Made by a program: the position numbers and the translations under genes. Shown piece after piece: positions 26,748 to 34,603 of a stretch of 37,838 nucleotides of DNA. Source of the stretch: Pseudomonas lactucae (lineage in GTDB: Bacteria; Pseudomonadota; Gammaproteobacteria; Pseudomonadales; Pseudomonadaceae); assembly GCF_016937615.1 (NCBI RefSeq), contig NZ_JAFHKI010000076.1, forward strand, positions 1-37,838. Direction: 5' to 3'. Numbering within the stretch: position 1 is the stretch's first letter; every line of letters starts with the position of its first letter. The notes below the pieces were generated by a model that saw nothing but the letters and a program-made list of their open reading frames with translations, ran no database searches and had not been told where the DNA came from.

Positions 26748-27458
26748 ATGCAGCCTTTACTGGACATCCATGTGACGCGTAAAAGCTTCGCCGACACCAC
26801 CGTGCTCAAGGATGTGCGCCTGGCCTTGCAACCGCGCGAAGCCGTGAGCCTGCTGGGCCCCAGCGGCTGCGGCAAGAGCACCTTGCTGCGCATCGTCGCC
26901 GGCCTGGAAACCGAGTTTCAGGGCGAGTTGCGCAGCCCCGATGGCGAAGTGGCCTTTGTGTTTCAGGAACCCCGGCTGATGCCCTGGCTCACGGTAGAAC
27001 AGAACATCGGTTTGAGCGATGACAGCCATTACGACAAGGCCTGGGTCAGGCAATTGATCGAGGAAGTCGGCCTCAAAGGCTTTGCCCAGGCGCTGCCTAA
27101 GGCGTTGTCCGGCGGCATGGCGCAACGGGTGGCCATCGCACGCGGCCTGTACTCACGTCCCCAGGTGCTGCTGCTGGATGAACCGTTCAGCGCGGTGGAC
27201 GCGTTTACGCGCATGAAGCTACAGGACTTGCTGCTGCAACTGGCCGAGCACCATGCCATCGCATTGCTGCTGGTGACCCATGACGTGGATGAAGCGCTGT
27301 ACCTGAGCGACCGGGTGCTGGTGATGGACAACCGGCCGAGCAGCATTCGCCAGACGCTGGCGGTGGATTTGCCGCACCCACGGGATCGGCGCGACCCGCT
27401 GCTGGCCCGGCTCAAGGCGTTGGCGTTGACCGAGCTGCAGCGTGCGCATGTGATCTAG
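26748..27458 (+). CDS. ABC transporter ATPase, SsuB/TauB-like
   Basis: The product has 236 residues. Walker A is LLGPSGCGKSTLL, the Q-loop is VFQEPRLMPWLTV, the signature is LSGGMAQRVAIARGL, Walker B is VLLLDEPFSAVD, and the H-loop is LLVTHDVDEAL. The LMPWLTVEQN form of the Q-loop is common in sulfonate and nitrate importers. Two starts are possible: ATG at 26742, inside the permease stop, and ATG at 26748. AGGAG (26735-26739) is 8 bases from the second and only 2 from the first, so I choose 26748. The gene ends one base before the convergent fecR stop, without a visible terminator. Confidence 0.94.
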   Translation: MQPLLDIHVTRKSFADTTVLKDVRLALQPREAVSLLGPSGCGKSTLLRIVAGLETEFQGELRSPDGEVAFVFQEPRLMPWLTVEQNIGLSDDSHYDKAWVRQLIEEVGLKGFAQALPKALSGGMAQRVAIARGLYSRPQVLLLDEPFSAVDAFTRMKLQDLLLQLAEHHAIALLLVTHDVDEALYLSDRVLVMDNRPSSIRQTLAVDLPHPRDRRDPLLARLKALALTELQRAHVI

Positions 27459-27459
27459 A

Positions 27460-28380
27460 TCAAGCCAGTTTCTTGCGCAAGCTCACCCAATACCGCGTGC
27501 GTGCCCGCACTTCCAAGCCCAGTGTCGAGGCCAACAACTCAAGAACACGGTCGGTGTCATCCAGGCGAAAACTGCCGGTCACCCGCAAGGTTTCCAGACC
27601 AGGCTCCCAGCGCAACACGCCGGGCCGATAGCGCGCAAGCTCGCGCAGAAAATCTCCCAGCGCTTGGTTCTGCGCAGTCAGCACTCCGTCACGCCAATCC
27701 AGTTGCAGCACATCGAACGGCACCCAGGCACCGAGTCCGCTGGCCTTGAGCGGCGCTTGCTGGCTACCCTGCAAGGTCGAGCTGTTTCCACTCAAATCCT
27801 GTACCTGCACCGCCCCCTTGAGCACCGACACCAGACAGCCCGCCGCCAGTTGGCGCACGCACACCTCGGCCTGGCTGACCTGCAACTGGCCATAGCGGGT
27901 GTGCAGTGTCATCGCCGCCGCGCCGGCGACATTCAGCGCCAGTTCGCCGTCGACCAGGGTGATACGCCGCTGCGCCACGTCCACGTCGACTGCGTGGCGG
28001 TATTGAGTTGCAGGCTGGCGCCGTCGGTCAGTGGCAAGCGTTTGCGTTCACCGGTGGCGGTGTGCAGGTCAGCGCGCCAGGTGTCGATGGGCAATTGGCG
28101 GCTGATCAACCAGGCCGTCGGCAGCAAGGCGGCAACCCCCCAACGCTCGCTTGAGCACGGCCCGTCGCCCCGGTTGCGGGCGGTCGAGGCTGGCCATCGC
28201 CAAAGCCTGGGGTAACTCGCTGAAACGCTGGCGCAGGGATTGAGCGCGTTGCCAAGTGTGCTCATGCAGGGGATGGCTGTCGCGCCAGTGCTGCAACGCC
28301 GCATGATCACGCTCGGTAGCAGTGCCGGACTCCAGCAGCGCCAGCCATTGCGCGGCGGCGCGTGCCACGTCGCGGTTCAC
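27460..28380 (-). pseudogene. fecR: FecR-type anti-sigma factor, two single-base indels
   Basis: It starts with GTG at 28380 and overlaps the fecI stop (GTGA). The N-terminus (VARAAAQWLALLESG...HEHTWQRAQSL) is the DUF4880 sigma-binding part. Frame is lost at a run of six C on the plus strand (28136-28141), where five are expected, giving a stop at 28069. It is regained near 27993, where one base is missing (TGCGTGG for TGCCGTGG). In between, the shifted frame still encodes a membrane helix (VAALLPTAWLISRQLP) and FecR-domain sequence. The rest (DVAQRRITLVDGELALNV... to LRKKLA) completes a protein of 306 residues. It should span the inner membrane and pass a TonB-receptor signal to FecI. No receptor gene is present in the window. 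Confidence 0.88.
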
Positions 28381-28895
28381 AGGTCCACCAGCAGGCAATG
28401 CTCATAGGCCTGGGCCATGTAGCGCTTGACCGTGCGCTCGGACACATCAAGGCGTTCGGCGATCTCGCGATACCCCAGGCCTTCCAACTGGCTCCACAAA
28501 AACGCACGTCGCACCAACACCGGCAAGCCATCGAGCAATTCATCCAGCGCTTGCAGGGTTTCCAGCACCAGCCAACGTTGTTCGGGTGACGGCACACAGG
28601 CTTCGGGCAAGTGGGTCAAGGCGTTCAGGTAAGCCTGTTCCAGGCTGCGCCGCTGATGAAAATTGACCAGCAAGCGCTTGCCCACCGTCACGAGGTAAGC
28701 ACGCGGCTCCTGCATTTGCGCGACCGGCTGGGCACTCGCCAAAACACGCAGGAACGTGTCCTGGCTCAGGTCCGCCGCATCCCAGGCGTTGCCCAGGCGC
28801 CGGCGCAGCCAGCTTTCGAGCCAACTGCGGTGGTCACGGTACAGGCTCGACAGCGTCAGTTCAGCAGCCTGCGTCGGAGCAACAGCATCATTCAT
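28377..28895 (-). CDS. fecI: FecI-like ECF sigma factor
   Basis: The product has 172 residues. Region 2 is seen in SLYRDHRSWLESWLRRRLGN and DAADLSQDTFLRVL, with REPRAYL-type sequence at MQEPRAYLVTVGKRLLV. Region 4 is LLDGLPVLVRRAFLWSQLEGLGYREIAERLDVSERTVKRYMAQA, a complete helix-turn-helix. It belongs to the iron-responsive FecI group that directs transcription of TonB-dependent receptors. The start is taken at the ATG at 28895; a TTG at 28904 is less likely. A Fur-box-like site lies about 30-50 bases upstream, so iron-repressed expression is likely. It is coupled to fecR by overlapping stop and start. The receptor it serves must lie elsewhere. Confidence 0.93.
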   Translation of the reverse strand: MNDAVAPTQAAELTLSSLYRDHRSWLESWLRRRLGNAWDAADLSQDTFLRVLASAQPVAQMQEPRAYLVTVGKRLLVNFHQRRSLEQAYLNALTHLPEACVPSPEQRWLVLETLQALDELLDGLPVLVRRAFLWSQLEGLGYREIAERLDVSERTVKRYMAQAYEHCLLVDL

Positions 28896-28925
28896 GGCAA
28901 GCAACCTGCGCGGCGCGAGTGAGTC

Positions 28926-28944
28926 TCAAATGAGATTCATTCTA
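28926..28944 (-). promoter_or_regulatory. candidate Fur box upstream of fecI
   Basis: The 19 bases TCAAATGAGATTCATTCTA match the Fur consensus GATAATGATAATCATTATC at 12 of the 17 inner positions, including both ATGA/TCAT-like cores. It lies 31-49 bases upstream of the fecI ATG, in an AT-rich stretch. Position and gene type support iron control; binding is not shown. Confidence 0.65.
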
Positions 28945-28990
28945 TTTAATATCGTGCCGTTGCACCATGCTCTTTTCAACGCGGCGTTTA

Positions 28991-29605
28991 TCAGGAGGTC
29001 TCAGCGTCAAACACCTGCCCGCGTCCCACGACACTGGCCGGAGCCAACACCGCTCCGGGCGCGAGCACCGCATTGGCGCCAATCCGGCACTGATCGCCGA
29101 GTAACGCGCCGAACTTGTCGCACCCGGTGCGTTGCAGCTGCCCGCCCACCCGCACCAGCACCTCCTTGTCTACACGCTCGTTACGGTAGTTGGCAACGAT
29201 GCTGCCGGCCTCCAGGTTGATGCCATGGCCGAGCACTGAATCGCCGACAAAATTAAAGTGCGCCAGTTTGCTGCTACTGAACATAAAGGTAGTTTTCAAC
29301 TCGGCGCCCGGACCGATAATGCACTGCGTATCCACCCAGCAACCGCCGCGCAACAGTGCACCGCTGGCAATAAAACACTGGGCGCCGATGATCAGGGGCG
29401 GCTTGAGCAAGGCCCCCGCCTCGACCATGGCGCTGTGGTGGATGGCGATTTCATCATGGATGACGTACTCGTCGGCCGGCAGTTCGGTCAGCAATTGGCG
29501 AACGATGGCAGGCGCCTGCGTGACCAGCGCCCAGGGCGCCAGGTCGGCCCAAGGGCGCAAGGGGGATTGGTCGATACTGGCGATGTAGTCGGTGAGTCGG
29601 ATCAA
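28991..29605 (-). CDS. LpxA-family left-handed beta-helix transferase
   Basis: The product has about 204 residues. The middle and C-terminal parts show hexapeptide repeats of the left-handed beta-helix fold: IAIHHSAMVEAGALLKPPLIIG, CIIGPGAELKTT, GDSVLGHGINLEAGSIVANYRN, and RIGANAVLAPGAVLAPASVVGRG. Such proteins are acyl- or nucleotidyl-sugar-type transferases, often acting on cell-envelope sugars; the substrate is not clear here. Two starts are possible: GTG at 29623, without a good ribosome site, and TTG at 29605, with GAGG 8-9 bases upstream, which I prefer. The gene stands alone between fecI and the MscS-type gene; its stop lies 96 bases upstream of the divergently spaced fecI start. Confidence 0.85.
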   Translation of the reverse strand: MIRLTDYIASIDQSPLRPWADLAPWALVTQAPAIVRQLLTELPADEYVIHDEIAIHHSAMVEAGALLKPPLIIGAQCFIASGALLRGGCWVDTQCIIGPGAELKTTFMFSSSKLAHFNFVGDSVLGHGINLEAGSIVANYRNERVDKEVLVRVGGQLQRTGCDKFGALLGDQCRIGANAVLAPGAVLAPASVVGRGQVFDAETS

Positions 29606-29665
29606 TGCTGAACCCTCGAACACACAGAGAAGTTCGAAACGCTAGCATGATCAAACGCTCAGCGC

Positions 29666-31111
29666 TCAGAGACCGCGCTTGCGCAACCACTGCAAGAAGC
29701 CTTTCTTGACCGGCGCGACCGGCGCCTCCTGGGTCAGGGCCTGCGCGGCGTGCAGGCGGAAATCCAGCAAGTTTTTCATCGCATCGCCGATGTCCTTACG
29801 CGCGTCCAGGCACGGTGTCAGGTATTCCTTCTCAATGCGGTACAGCGTGCAGAACGTCTTGGCGGTAAAGTCCGCCAGGGTCGCCTGCTCCGTCAGAATC
29901 CCCGCCTCGCCGATCACCTCGCCCGGCCCCATGCGCCCGGCTTCGAACGCGTGCCCGCCCTTGATCAGCATCACCGAGACCACACCGGACTCAACGATAA
30001 ACAAGTGATCGCTGACCTCGCCCGCCGGCAGGATCATCTCGCCGGCACGGTAGGAGTGCAGGGTCATGTTCTGGCTGAAGGTTTCCTTCTCTTCCTGGCG
30101 CAGGGTGGAGAAGATCGACGAGCTGTCCAGCAGCGCCCGTGCCCGTGAAGTCGCTACGGGCGTGGCGCTTTCGACCGCCGACAACAGGCTCACGCCCGCC
30201 GCTTGCAGATGCCGGAAGGCCAGGTCATACAGCTGGTTGCGCACTTCGCGCTTGAGCGGCATGGCGGGCACGAACCCACTGATTTCATATTCCACGCCGC
30301 CACTGGCTGATGTCTTGAATGCCACGCTCGGTGCCGGTTTGGCCAATAACGGCCGGCATCCCTGCATGGCGCGCTCCAGCGCTTCGATCACGGTTTGCGG
30401 GCGCGCATGGGGGCTGACCTGCAGGCTCACCGACAGGCCGAACATATCCGCCGGGCGCGAAAAGTTGATGATCTTGGCCTTGGCCGCCAGGGAATTGGGG
30501 ATCACCGCCATGCTGCCCTGGGAGGTCTGCAGCCGCGTGGCGCGCCAGTCGATATCCGTGACCCGTCCTTCGGTGCCGTCGATGGAAATCCAGTCATCGA
30601 GCTGGTAAGGCTTGGTGGTGTTGAGCACGATCCCGGAAAACACGTCGCTCAGGGTGCTTTGCAACGCCAGGCCGACGATGATCGCCACCGCGCCGGACGT
30701 GGCAAGCACGCCCTTGACCGGCAGGTCGAGCACGTAGGCCAGCGCGGCGATGATCGCGATCAGGAAAATCACCGCGCCGATCAGGTCCTGCAACAGCCGC
30801 CCGGTATGCCCCACTCGCTGCACCATCAGTGCGCCGAGCAACACCGTGAGCGTGCGCGCCGCAAACAGCCACCAACCGATCTGCAGCGCGGTGGCCGCCA
30901 TGTGCAGGGCTGTGCTGTCGGCATAGGGCGGCACCAGCATGGGGTTCATGCCGTCGTTGAACAGCACGGCGCTGAACACCGCAAAGATCACCAGGCGTGC
31001 GGCGAGTTTCCAGTTGGCGAGCGTGGGGGAAATGAGGCGCCACACAGCGATGTCGATGAGGACCAGCGCCAGGGCGCAGAGCATCGGGTGGTCGAAGATA
31101 AATGAGGGCAT
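29666..31111 (-). CDS. MscS-type channel with C-terminal cyclic-nucleotide-binding domain (bCNG)
   Basis: The product has 481 residues. There are about four to five membrane helices (residues ~8-28, 38-52, 70-97, 108-128, 134-165). The last one, with VLATSGAVAIIVGLALQSTLSDVFSG, is the Gly/Ala-rich MscS pore helix. A beta domain follows (~166-220: KPYQLDDWISIDGTEGRVTDIDWR, VIPNSLAAKAKIINFS). Residues ~340-450 form a cNMP-binding fold (HSYRAGEMILPAGEVSDHLFIVESG, MGPGEVIGEAGILTEQ). This is the bCNG architecture, thought to gate ion flow by ligand rather than tension. The cNMP pocket lacks the classic RxA motif near the end of the phosphate cassette, so ligand binding is uncertain. The ATG at 31111 has GGAG 8 bases upstream. 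Confidence 0.92.
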   Translation of the reverse strand: MPSFIFDHPMLCALALVLIDIAVWRLISPTLANWKLAARLVIFAVFSAVLFNDGMNPMLVPPYADSTALHMAATALQIGWWLFAARTLTVLLGALMVQRVGHTGRLLQDLIGAVIFLIAIIAALAYVLDLPVKGVLATSGAVAIIVGLALQSTLSDVFSGIVLNTTKPYQLDDWISIDGTEGRVTDIDWRATRLQTSQGSMAVIPNSLAAKAKIINFSRPADMFGLSVSLQVSPHARPQTVIEALERAMQGCRPLLAKPAPSVAFKTSASGGVEYEISGFVPAMPLKREVRNQLYDLAFRHLQAAGVSLLSAVESATPVATSRARALLDSSSIFSTLRQEEKETFSQNMTLHSYRAGEMILPAGEVSDHLFIVESGVVSVMLIKGGHAFEAGRMGPGEVIGEAGILTEQATLADFTAKTFCTLYRIEKEYLTPCLDARKDIGDAMKNLLDFRLHAAQALTQEAPVAPVKKGFLQWLRKRGL

Positions 31112-31173
31112 CCAGGCGACTCCAGGGCGAATCGCGTGAAGATCGCATGAAATTGAGAAGGCTGGAAACAAAA

Positions 31174-31201
31174 TGTGGGAGCTGGCCTGCCAGCTCCCAC
31201 A
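31174..31201. terminator. bidirectional intrinsic terminator between the pirin and MscS-type genes
   Basis: TGTGGGAGCTGG (31174-31185) and CCAGCTCCCACA (31190-31201) form a perfect 12-bp stem with a CCTG loop. On the minus strand it is followed by TTTTGTTT, right after the pirin gene; on the plus strand by GGTTTTT. The AAATGTGGGAGC core resembles the hairpin at 16903-16928 and a common Pseudomonas extragenic repeat. Confidence 0.88.
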
Positions 31202-31219
31202 GGTTTTTGCGGTGACTCT

Positions 31220-32086
31220 TCAGGCCTGCATTCGACCAAACCGCCCCGACTGGAAATCCGCAAACGCCTGGTGAATTTCCTGTTCGGTATTCATCACGAA
31301 CGGCCCATGCCCGACGATAGGTTCCTCAATCGGCTCGCCGCTGAGCAGCAGCACCATGGCCTCATCATTGGACTCCAGCACCAGTTGCGCGCCATCACGC
31401 TCGAACAATGCCAGTTGCCCTTGGCGTGCCACTTCTTCGCTGTTGACCAGCACGGTACCGCGCAGGATCACCAGGGCAGTGTTACGCCCGGCGTGCAGGT
31501 CCAGCGTGATGGGTTTGCCTGCGTTGAGGCGCACGTCCCACACGTCGATTGGTGTGAAGGTGCGCGCAGGTCCTGTGACCCCGGCGAATTCCCCGGCGAT
31601 CAAGCGCAGGTTCCCGGCGCCATTGGCCAGCGCCAGCACAGGAATATCAGCGTCGACAATCGTCTGGTAGCCGGCCTCGGCCATTTTGTCCTTGGCCGGC
31701 AGATTGACCCACAGTTGCACCATCTCCAGCGCGCCGCCTTTACGGGCGAAAGCTGCGGAGTGGAATTCTTCGTGGAGAATGCCTTTGGCGGCCGTCATCC
31801 ATTGCACATCGCCAGGGCCGATCGTGCCGCCGGCGCCGGTGGAATCGCGGTGCTCGACTTCACCGTCGTAGACGATGGTCACGGTTTCAAACCCGCGATG
31901 GGGGTGCTGGCCGACGCCGCGGCGTTGGTCGGTCGGAGTGAAATTGGCCGGACCGGCGTGGTCCAGCAGCAAGAAGGGGCTGATGTGCTTGCCCAGGTTG
32001 TCGTAGGAAAACAGCGTGCGCACCGGAAAGCCGTCGCCTACCCAATGAGCGCGGGGGCTGGTGTAGATGCCGATGAGTTTTTTCAT
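31220..32086 (-). CDS. pirin-family bicupin protein
   Basis: The product has 288 residues, the normal length. The N-terminal cupin carries all four metal ligands: His61 and His63 in GQHPHRGFETVTIV, His105 and Glu107 in KGILHEEFHS. The order and spacing (H-x-H, then H-x-E 42 residues later) match human pirin and E. coli YhhW, which has quercetin dioxygenase activity. The C-terminal half is the second, degenerate cupin. It is a cytoplasmic protein; the physiological substrate in Pseudomonas is unknown. The ATG at 32086 has a strong GGAGG 7 bases upstream, which decides it over the ATG at 32110. A terminator follows the gene. It stands between the MscS-type gene and the MFS gene on the same strand. 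Confidence 0.95.
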   Translation of the reverse strand: MKKLIGIYTSPRAHWVGDGFPVRTLFSYDNLGKHISPFLLLDHAGPANFTPTDQRRGVGQHPHRGFETVTIVYDGEVEHRDSTGAGGTIGPGDVQWMTAAKGILHEEFHSAAFARKGGALEMVQLWVNLPAKDKMAEAGYQTIVDADIPVLALANGAGNLRLIAGEFAGVTGPARTFTPIDVWDVRLNAGKPITLDLHAGRNTALVILRGTVLVNSEEVARQGQLALFERDGAQLVLESNDEAMVLLLSGEPIEEPIVGHGPFVMNTEQEIHQAFADFQSGRFGRMQA

Positions 32087-32189
32087 GGTAGTCCTCCAAA
32101 GTGCATACACCTTATAGCTGACACCAATTTGGCGCTAGACGGCACAAACAGCCTTGACTGTCCCATTCATGGAACGAACTGCCCGTTTA

Positions 32190-33395
32190 TCAGGCCACTG
32201 AGGCCAGCGCCCCGCGCCGTTCACGCAACAACTGGAACGCAACGAAGGCCATCACCGCAAATCCTGCCTGGATCATGATCATCGGCGTGGCACTGCCGTC
32301 GCGCAGTTGGCTCAACAACAGCCCGCTGCAGGTGGCGCCGAACATCTGCGCAAAGCCCATCAAGCCCGCCGCCAAGCCGGCGCGGTGCGCGTTGGGCATG
32401 ACCGCACCGGTCACTGAACCGGGCAACACCAACCCACCGCCGAGCGTGGCCACGGCAATCGGGATATCCAGCCCCAGCACCGACAGGCCGAACACCCCGT
32501 AGATCAGCGCCGCCGATACGCCCCCCAGCGCTACCAATGTCACGCCCATTGCCACAATCCGCTGCGGCCCCAGGCGCATGATGTTGCGCCGCGTGTAGGT
32601 GGACCCCACGATCAGCATCGACACGATCAAGCCAAAGTTGATGCCGTATTCCAGGCTGTTGAAGCCCAACAGGTTGATAAACACCGCCGATGACCCGGCG
32701 ATCACCGCAAACATCGCGCCGTAGGTGCACGCCAGGGCTACAGCGAACGCCCGGTATGGGCGGCCCTTGAGCACATCCAGATACTGCCCGCCCAGGGTGC
32801 GCCAGTGGCCGGCCTTGGGGTCCAGGTAGTGATTGCTTTCTCGAAAAAACAACAGCGCCAGCAGCAACACCGCGCTGCCGATCGCCAGCCCAAGCATGAT
32901 CGGCGCGCGCCATCCCACCAGCTTGATCAACAGGCCGCCGACCATTGGCGCGACGACGATGGCATACAGCATGCCGATCATGGTCAACGCCAATGCAGGT
33001 CCCGCTTCGGCCTTCCACACATCGCGCACCACCGTGCGCGCCAACACCAGCGCCGCACAGGCGCCCAGGCCTTGCAACACGCGGGCCGCAATAAACTGGT
33101 GAATATCGTTGACCAACAGCATCGACAGGCTTGCCAACACATACAGCGCCAACCCGCCGAGCAATACCGGACGGCGACCGATGCGGTCCGACAGCGGCCC
33201 GAACAACAACTGACCCAGGCCAAAGGCCGCGACAAACGCCGACAACGCCAGCAGCGCCGAACCCGGCGGCGCCACCAGCGCCTGCTCGATGGCGCCAAGA
33301 CCGGGGATGATCAATTGGGTCGAGACTTCACCGAGCGCCGTCAGGGCCACCAACAAAAACAGCAGGTTTCGCGAGGGCGCCGGGGCGTTCGACAT
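32190..33395 (-). CDS. Bcr/CflA-type MFS drug efflux transporter
   Basis: The product has 401 residues with 12 hydrophobic segments. The motif A loop, GPLSDRIGRRPVLLGGLALYV (~64-84), and the region ARVLQGLGACAALVLARTVVRDVW, typical of Bcr/CflA proteins, place it in the 12-TM drug:proton antiporter group (bicyclomycin, chloramphenicol and similar drugs). An ATG at 33404 would add three residues; neither start has a strong ribosome site, and I choose 33395. The gene is transcribed away from the RND adaptor gene, with a perfect palindrome between them, so one regulator may control both efflux systems. The drug range is unknown. Confidence 0.93.
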   Translation of the reverse strand: MSNAPAPSRNLLFLLVALTALGEVSTQLIIPGLGAIEQALVAPPGSALLALSAFVAAFGLGQLLFGPLSDRIGRRPVLLGGLALYVLASLSMLLVNDIHQFIAARVLQGLGACAALVLARTVVRDVWKAEAGPALALTMIGMLYAIVVAPMVGGLLIKLVGWRAPIMLGLAIGSAVLLLALLFFRESNHYLDPKAGHWRTLGGQYLDVLKGRPYRAFAVALACTYGAMFAVIAGSSAVFINLLGFNSLEYGINFGLIVSMLIVGSTYTRRNIMRLGPQRIVAMGVTLVALGGVSAALIYGVFGLSVLGLDIPIAVATLGGGLVLPGSVTGAVMPNAHRAGLAAGLMGFAQMFGATCSGLLLSQLRDGSATPMIMIQAGFAVMAFVAFQLLRERRGALASVA

Positions 33396-33444
33396 GGGGA
33401 TCATCCGGGGCTGGATTAATTTATATTTCGACCATAATATGCGT

Positions 33445-33468
33445 AAAAAATTATGTCCATAATTTTTT
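33445..33468. promoter_or_regulatory. perfect palindrome between two divergent efflux genes
   Basis: AAAAAATTATG (33445-33455) and CATAATTTTTT (33458-33468) are exact inverted arms around TC. Just left of it lies a further CATAAT half-site (CCATAATATG, about 33432-33441). The size and symmetry fit an operator for a TetR- or MarR-type repressor dimer, but no such gene is adjacent. The site is 27 bases before the adaptor ATG and about 50 bases before the MFS start. Confidence 0.7.
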
Positions 33469-33494
33469 GCCCAATGGTTACCCCGGAGTCCGCC

Positions 33495-34601
33495 ATGCCC
33501 CCTCTTCCTCTGCGTCTTCTCACGCCCCTGGCCTTACTGACCATTCTCAGCGGCTGTAACAGCAAGGCCGATACCGCCGCCCAAGCGTCGCAGCCGCGCC
33601 CGGTACTTGCCGCCCATGTCCAAGCGGCCGGTAGCCAGCAAAGCGCCTATACCGGGGTGGTTGCGGCCCGTACGGAAAGCGACCTGGGTTTCCGCGTGAG
33701 CGGTAAGGTCATCGAACGCAAGGTCGATCCCGGCCAACATGTGTCCCGGGGCGACACCCTGCTGGTGCTGGACATCGGCGACTTCGAACTGGCCCTGCGC
33801 TCGGCCAGGAACCGCGTCAACGCCGCCCAGGCCCAACTGCGTCAACGCCGCGACGATGAAAACCGCTACCAGCGCCTGGCCAGTACCGGCGCGGTATCAC
33901 GGCAGATCTTCGATCAGTCAGCCACCAACCTGCGCGTCGCCGAAGCAGAACTGGCCGCGGCGCAATCGGACGCCAGCCAGATCGAAAACCGCCGCACTTA
34001 CTCAGTGCTCAAGGCCGATGGCGACGGCATCATCACCGATGTGCGGGTGGATCGCGGCCAAGTGGTCGCCGAAGGGCAAATCGTCGCGCGGCTGGCCCAT
34101 GACGGTGCCCGCGAAGCCATCGTCAACCTCCCGGAAAATCAACGCGACCGCGCCTCGCAAAAAGCCCTGGCGTTGCCCTTCGGCGCCGTCGATCAAGCGG
34201 TCAGCGCGACCCTGCGCGAGTTGTCCGCCAGTGCCGACCCGATCACCCGCACTTACCGCGCGCGCTATGTGTTGCACGGCGACGTCGCGCGTTTTGCCCT
34301 CGGCTCAACCATCACCGTACGCCTGCAGGGCGACGGCCAGGCCCAACAGACCAGCGTGCCCATCGGGGCCTTGCATGACGCGGGGCAAGGCACCGGTGTC
34401 TGGCTGATCGGTGCCGACAATAAAGTCAGCTTCGCACCGGTCAAGGTCGCCAGCCTCGGTCAGGAAGACGCCCTGCTCGACAGCGGCGTGAGCCCCGGCG
34501 CGACCGTGGTCGCCCTCGGCGCGCACTTGCTGCACAACGGCGATGCGGTGCGCCTGCTGCCCGCCCAGGCGCTGGCCCTCAACCGCAAACAGGACCAATG
34601 A
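33495..34601 (+). CDS. RND efflux periplasmic adaptor lipoprotein (membrane fusion protein)
   Basis: The product has 368 residues. A lipobox, LTILSGC, with Cys21 ends the signal peptide, so the protein is lipid-anchored in the inner membrane facing the periplasm. The mature part shows the AcrA-type plan: a lipoyl half-motif (VIERKVDPGQHVSRGDTLLVLD, ~78-99), a coiled-coil hairpin (~105-165), the second lipoyl half (VLKADGDGIITDVRVDRGQVV) and a beta-barrel domain. It links the permease to an outer-membrane channel. The ATG at 33495 has GGAG (33485-33488) upstream; an earlier frame start at 33453 lies in the palindrome. Its stop overlaps ATGA at 34598, at the permease start. No outer-membrane channel gene follows, so a shared one is likely. 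Confidence 0.95.
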   Translation: MPPLPLRLLTPLALLTILSGCNSKADTAAQASQPRPVLAAHVQAAGSQQSAYTGVVAARTESDLGFRVSGKVIERKVDPGQHVSRGDTLLVLDIGDFELALRSARNRVNAAQAQLRQRRDDENRYQRLASTGAVSRQIFDQSATNLRVAEAELAAAQSDASQIENRRTYSVLKADGDGIITDVRVDRGQVVAEGQIVARLAHDGAREAIVNLPENQRDRASQKALALPFGAVDQAVSATLRELSASADPITRTYRARYVLHGDVARFALGSTITVRLQGDGQAQQTSVPIGALHDAGQGTGVWLIGADNKVSFAPVKVASLGQEDALLDSGVSPGATVVALGAHLLHNGDAVRLLPAQALALNRKQDQ

Positions 34602-34603
34602 TC

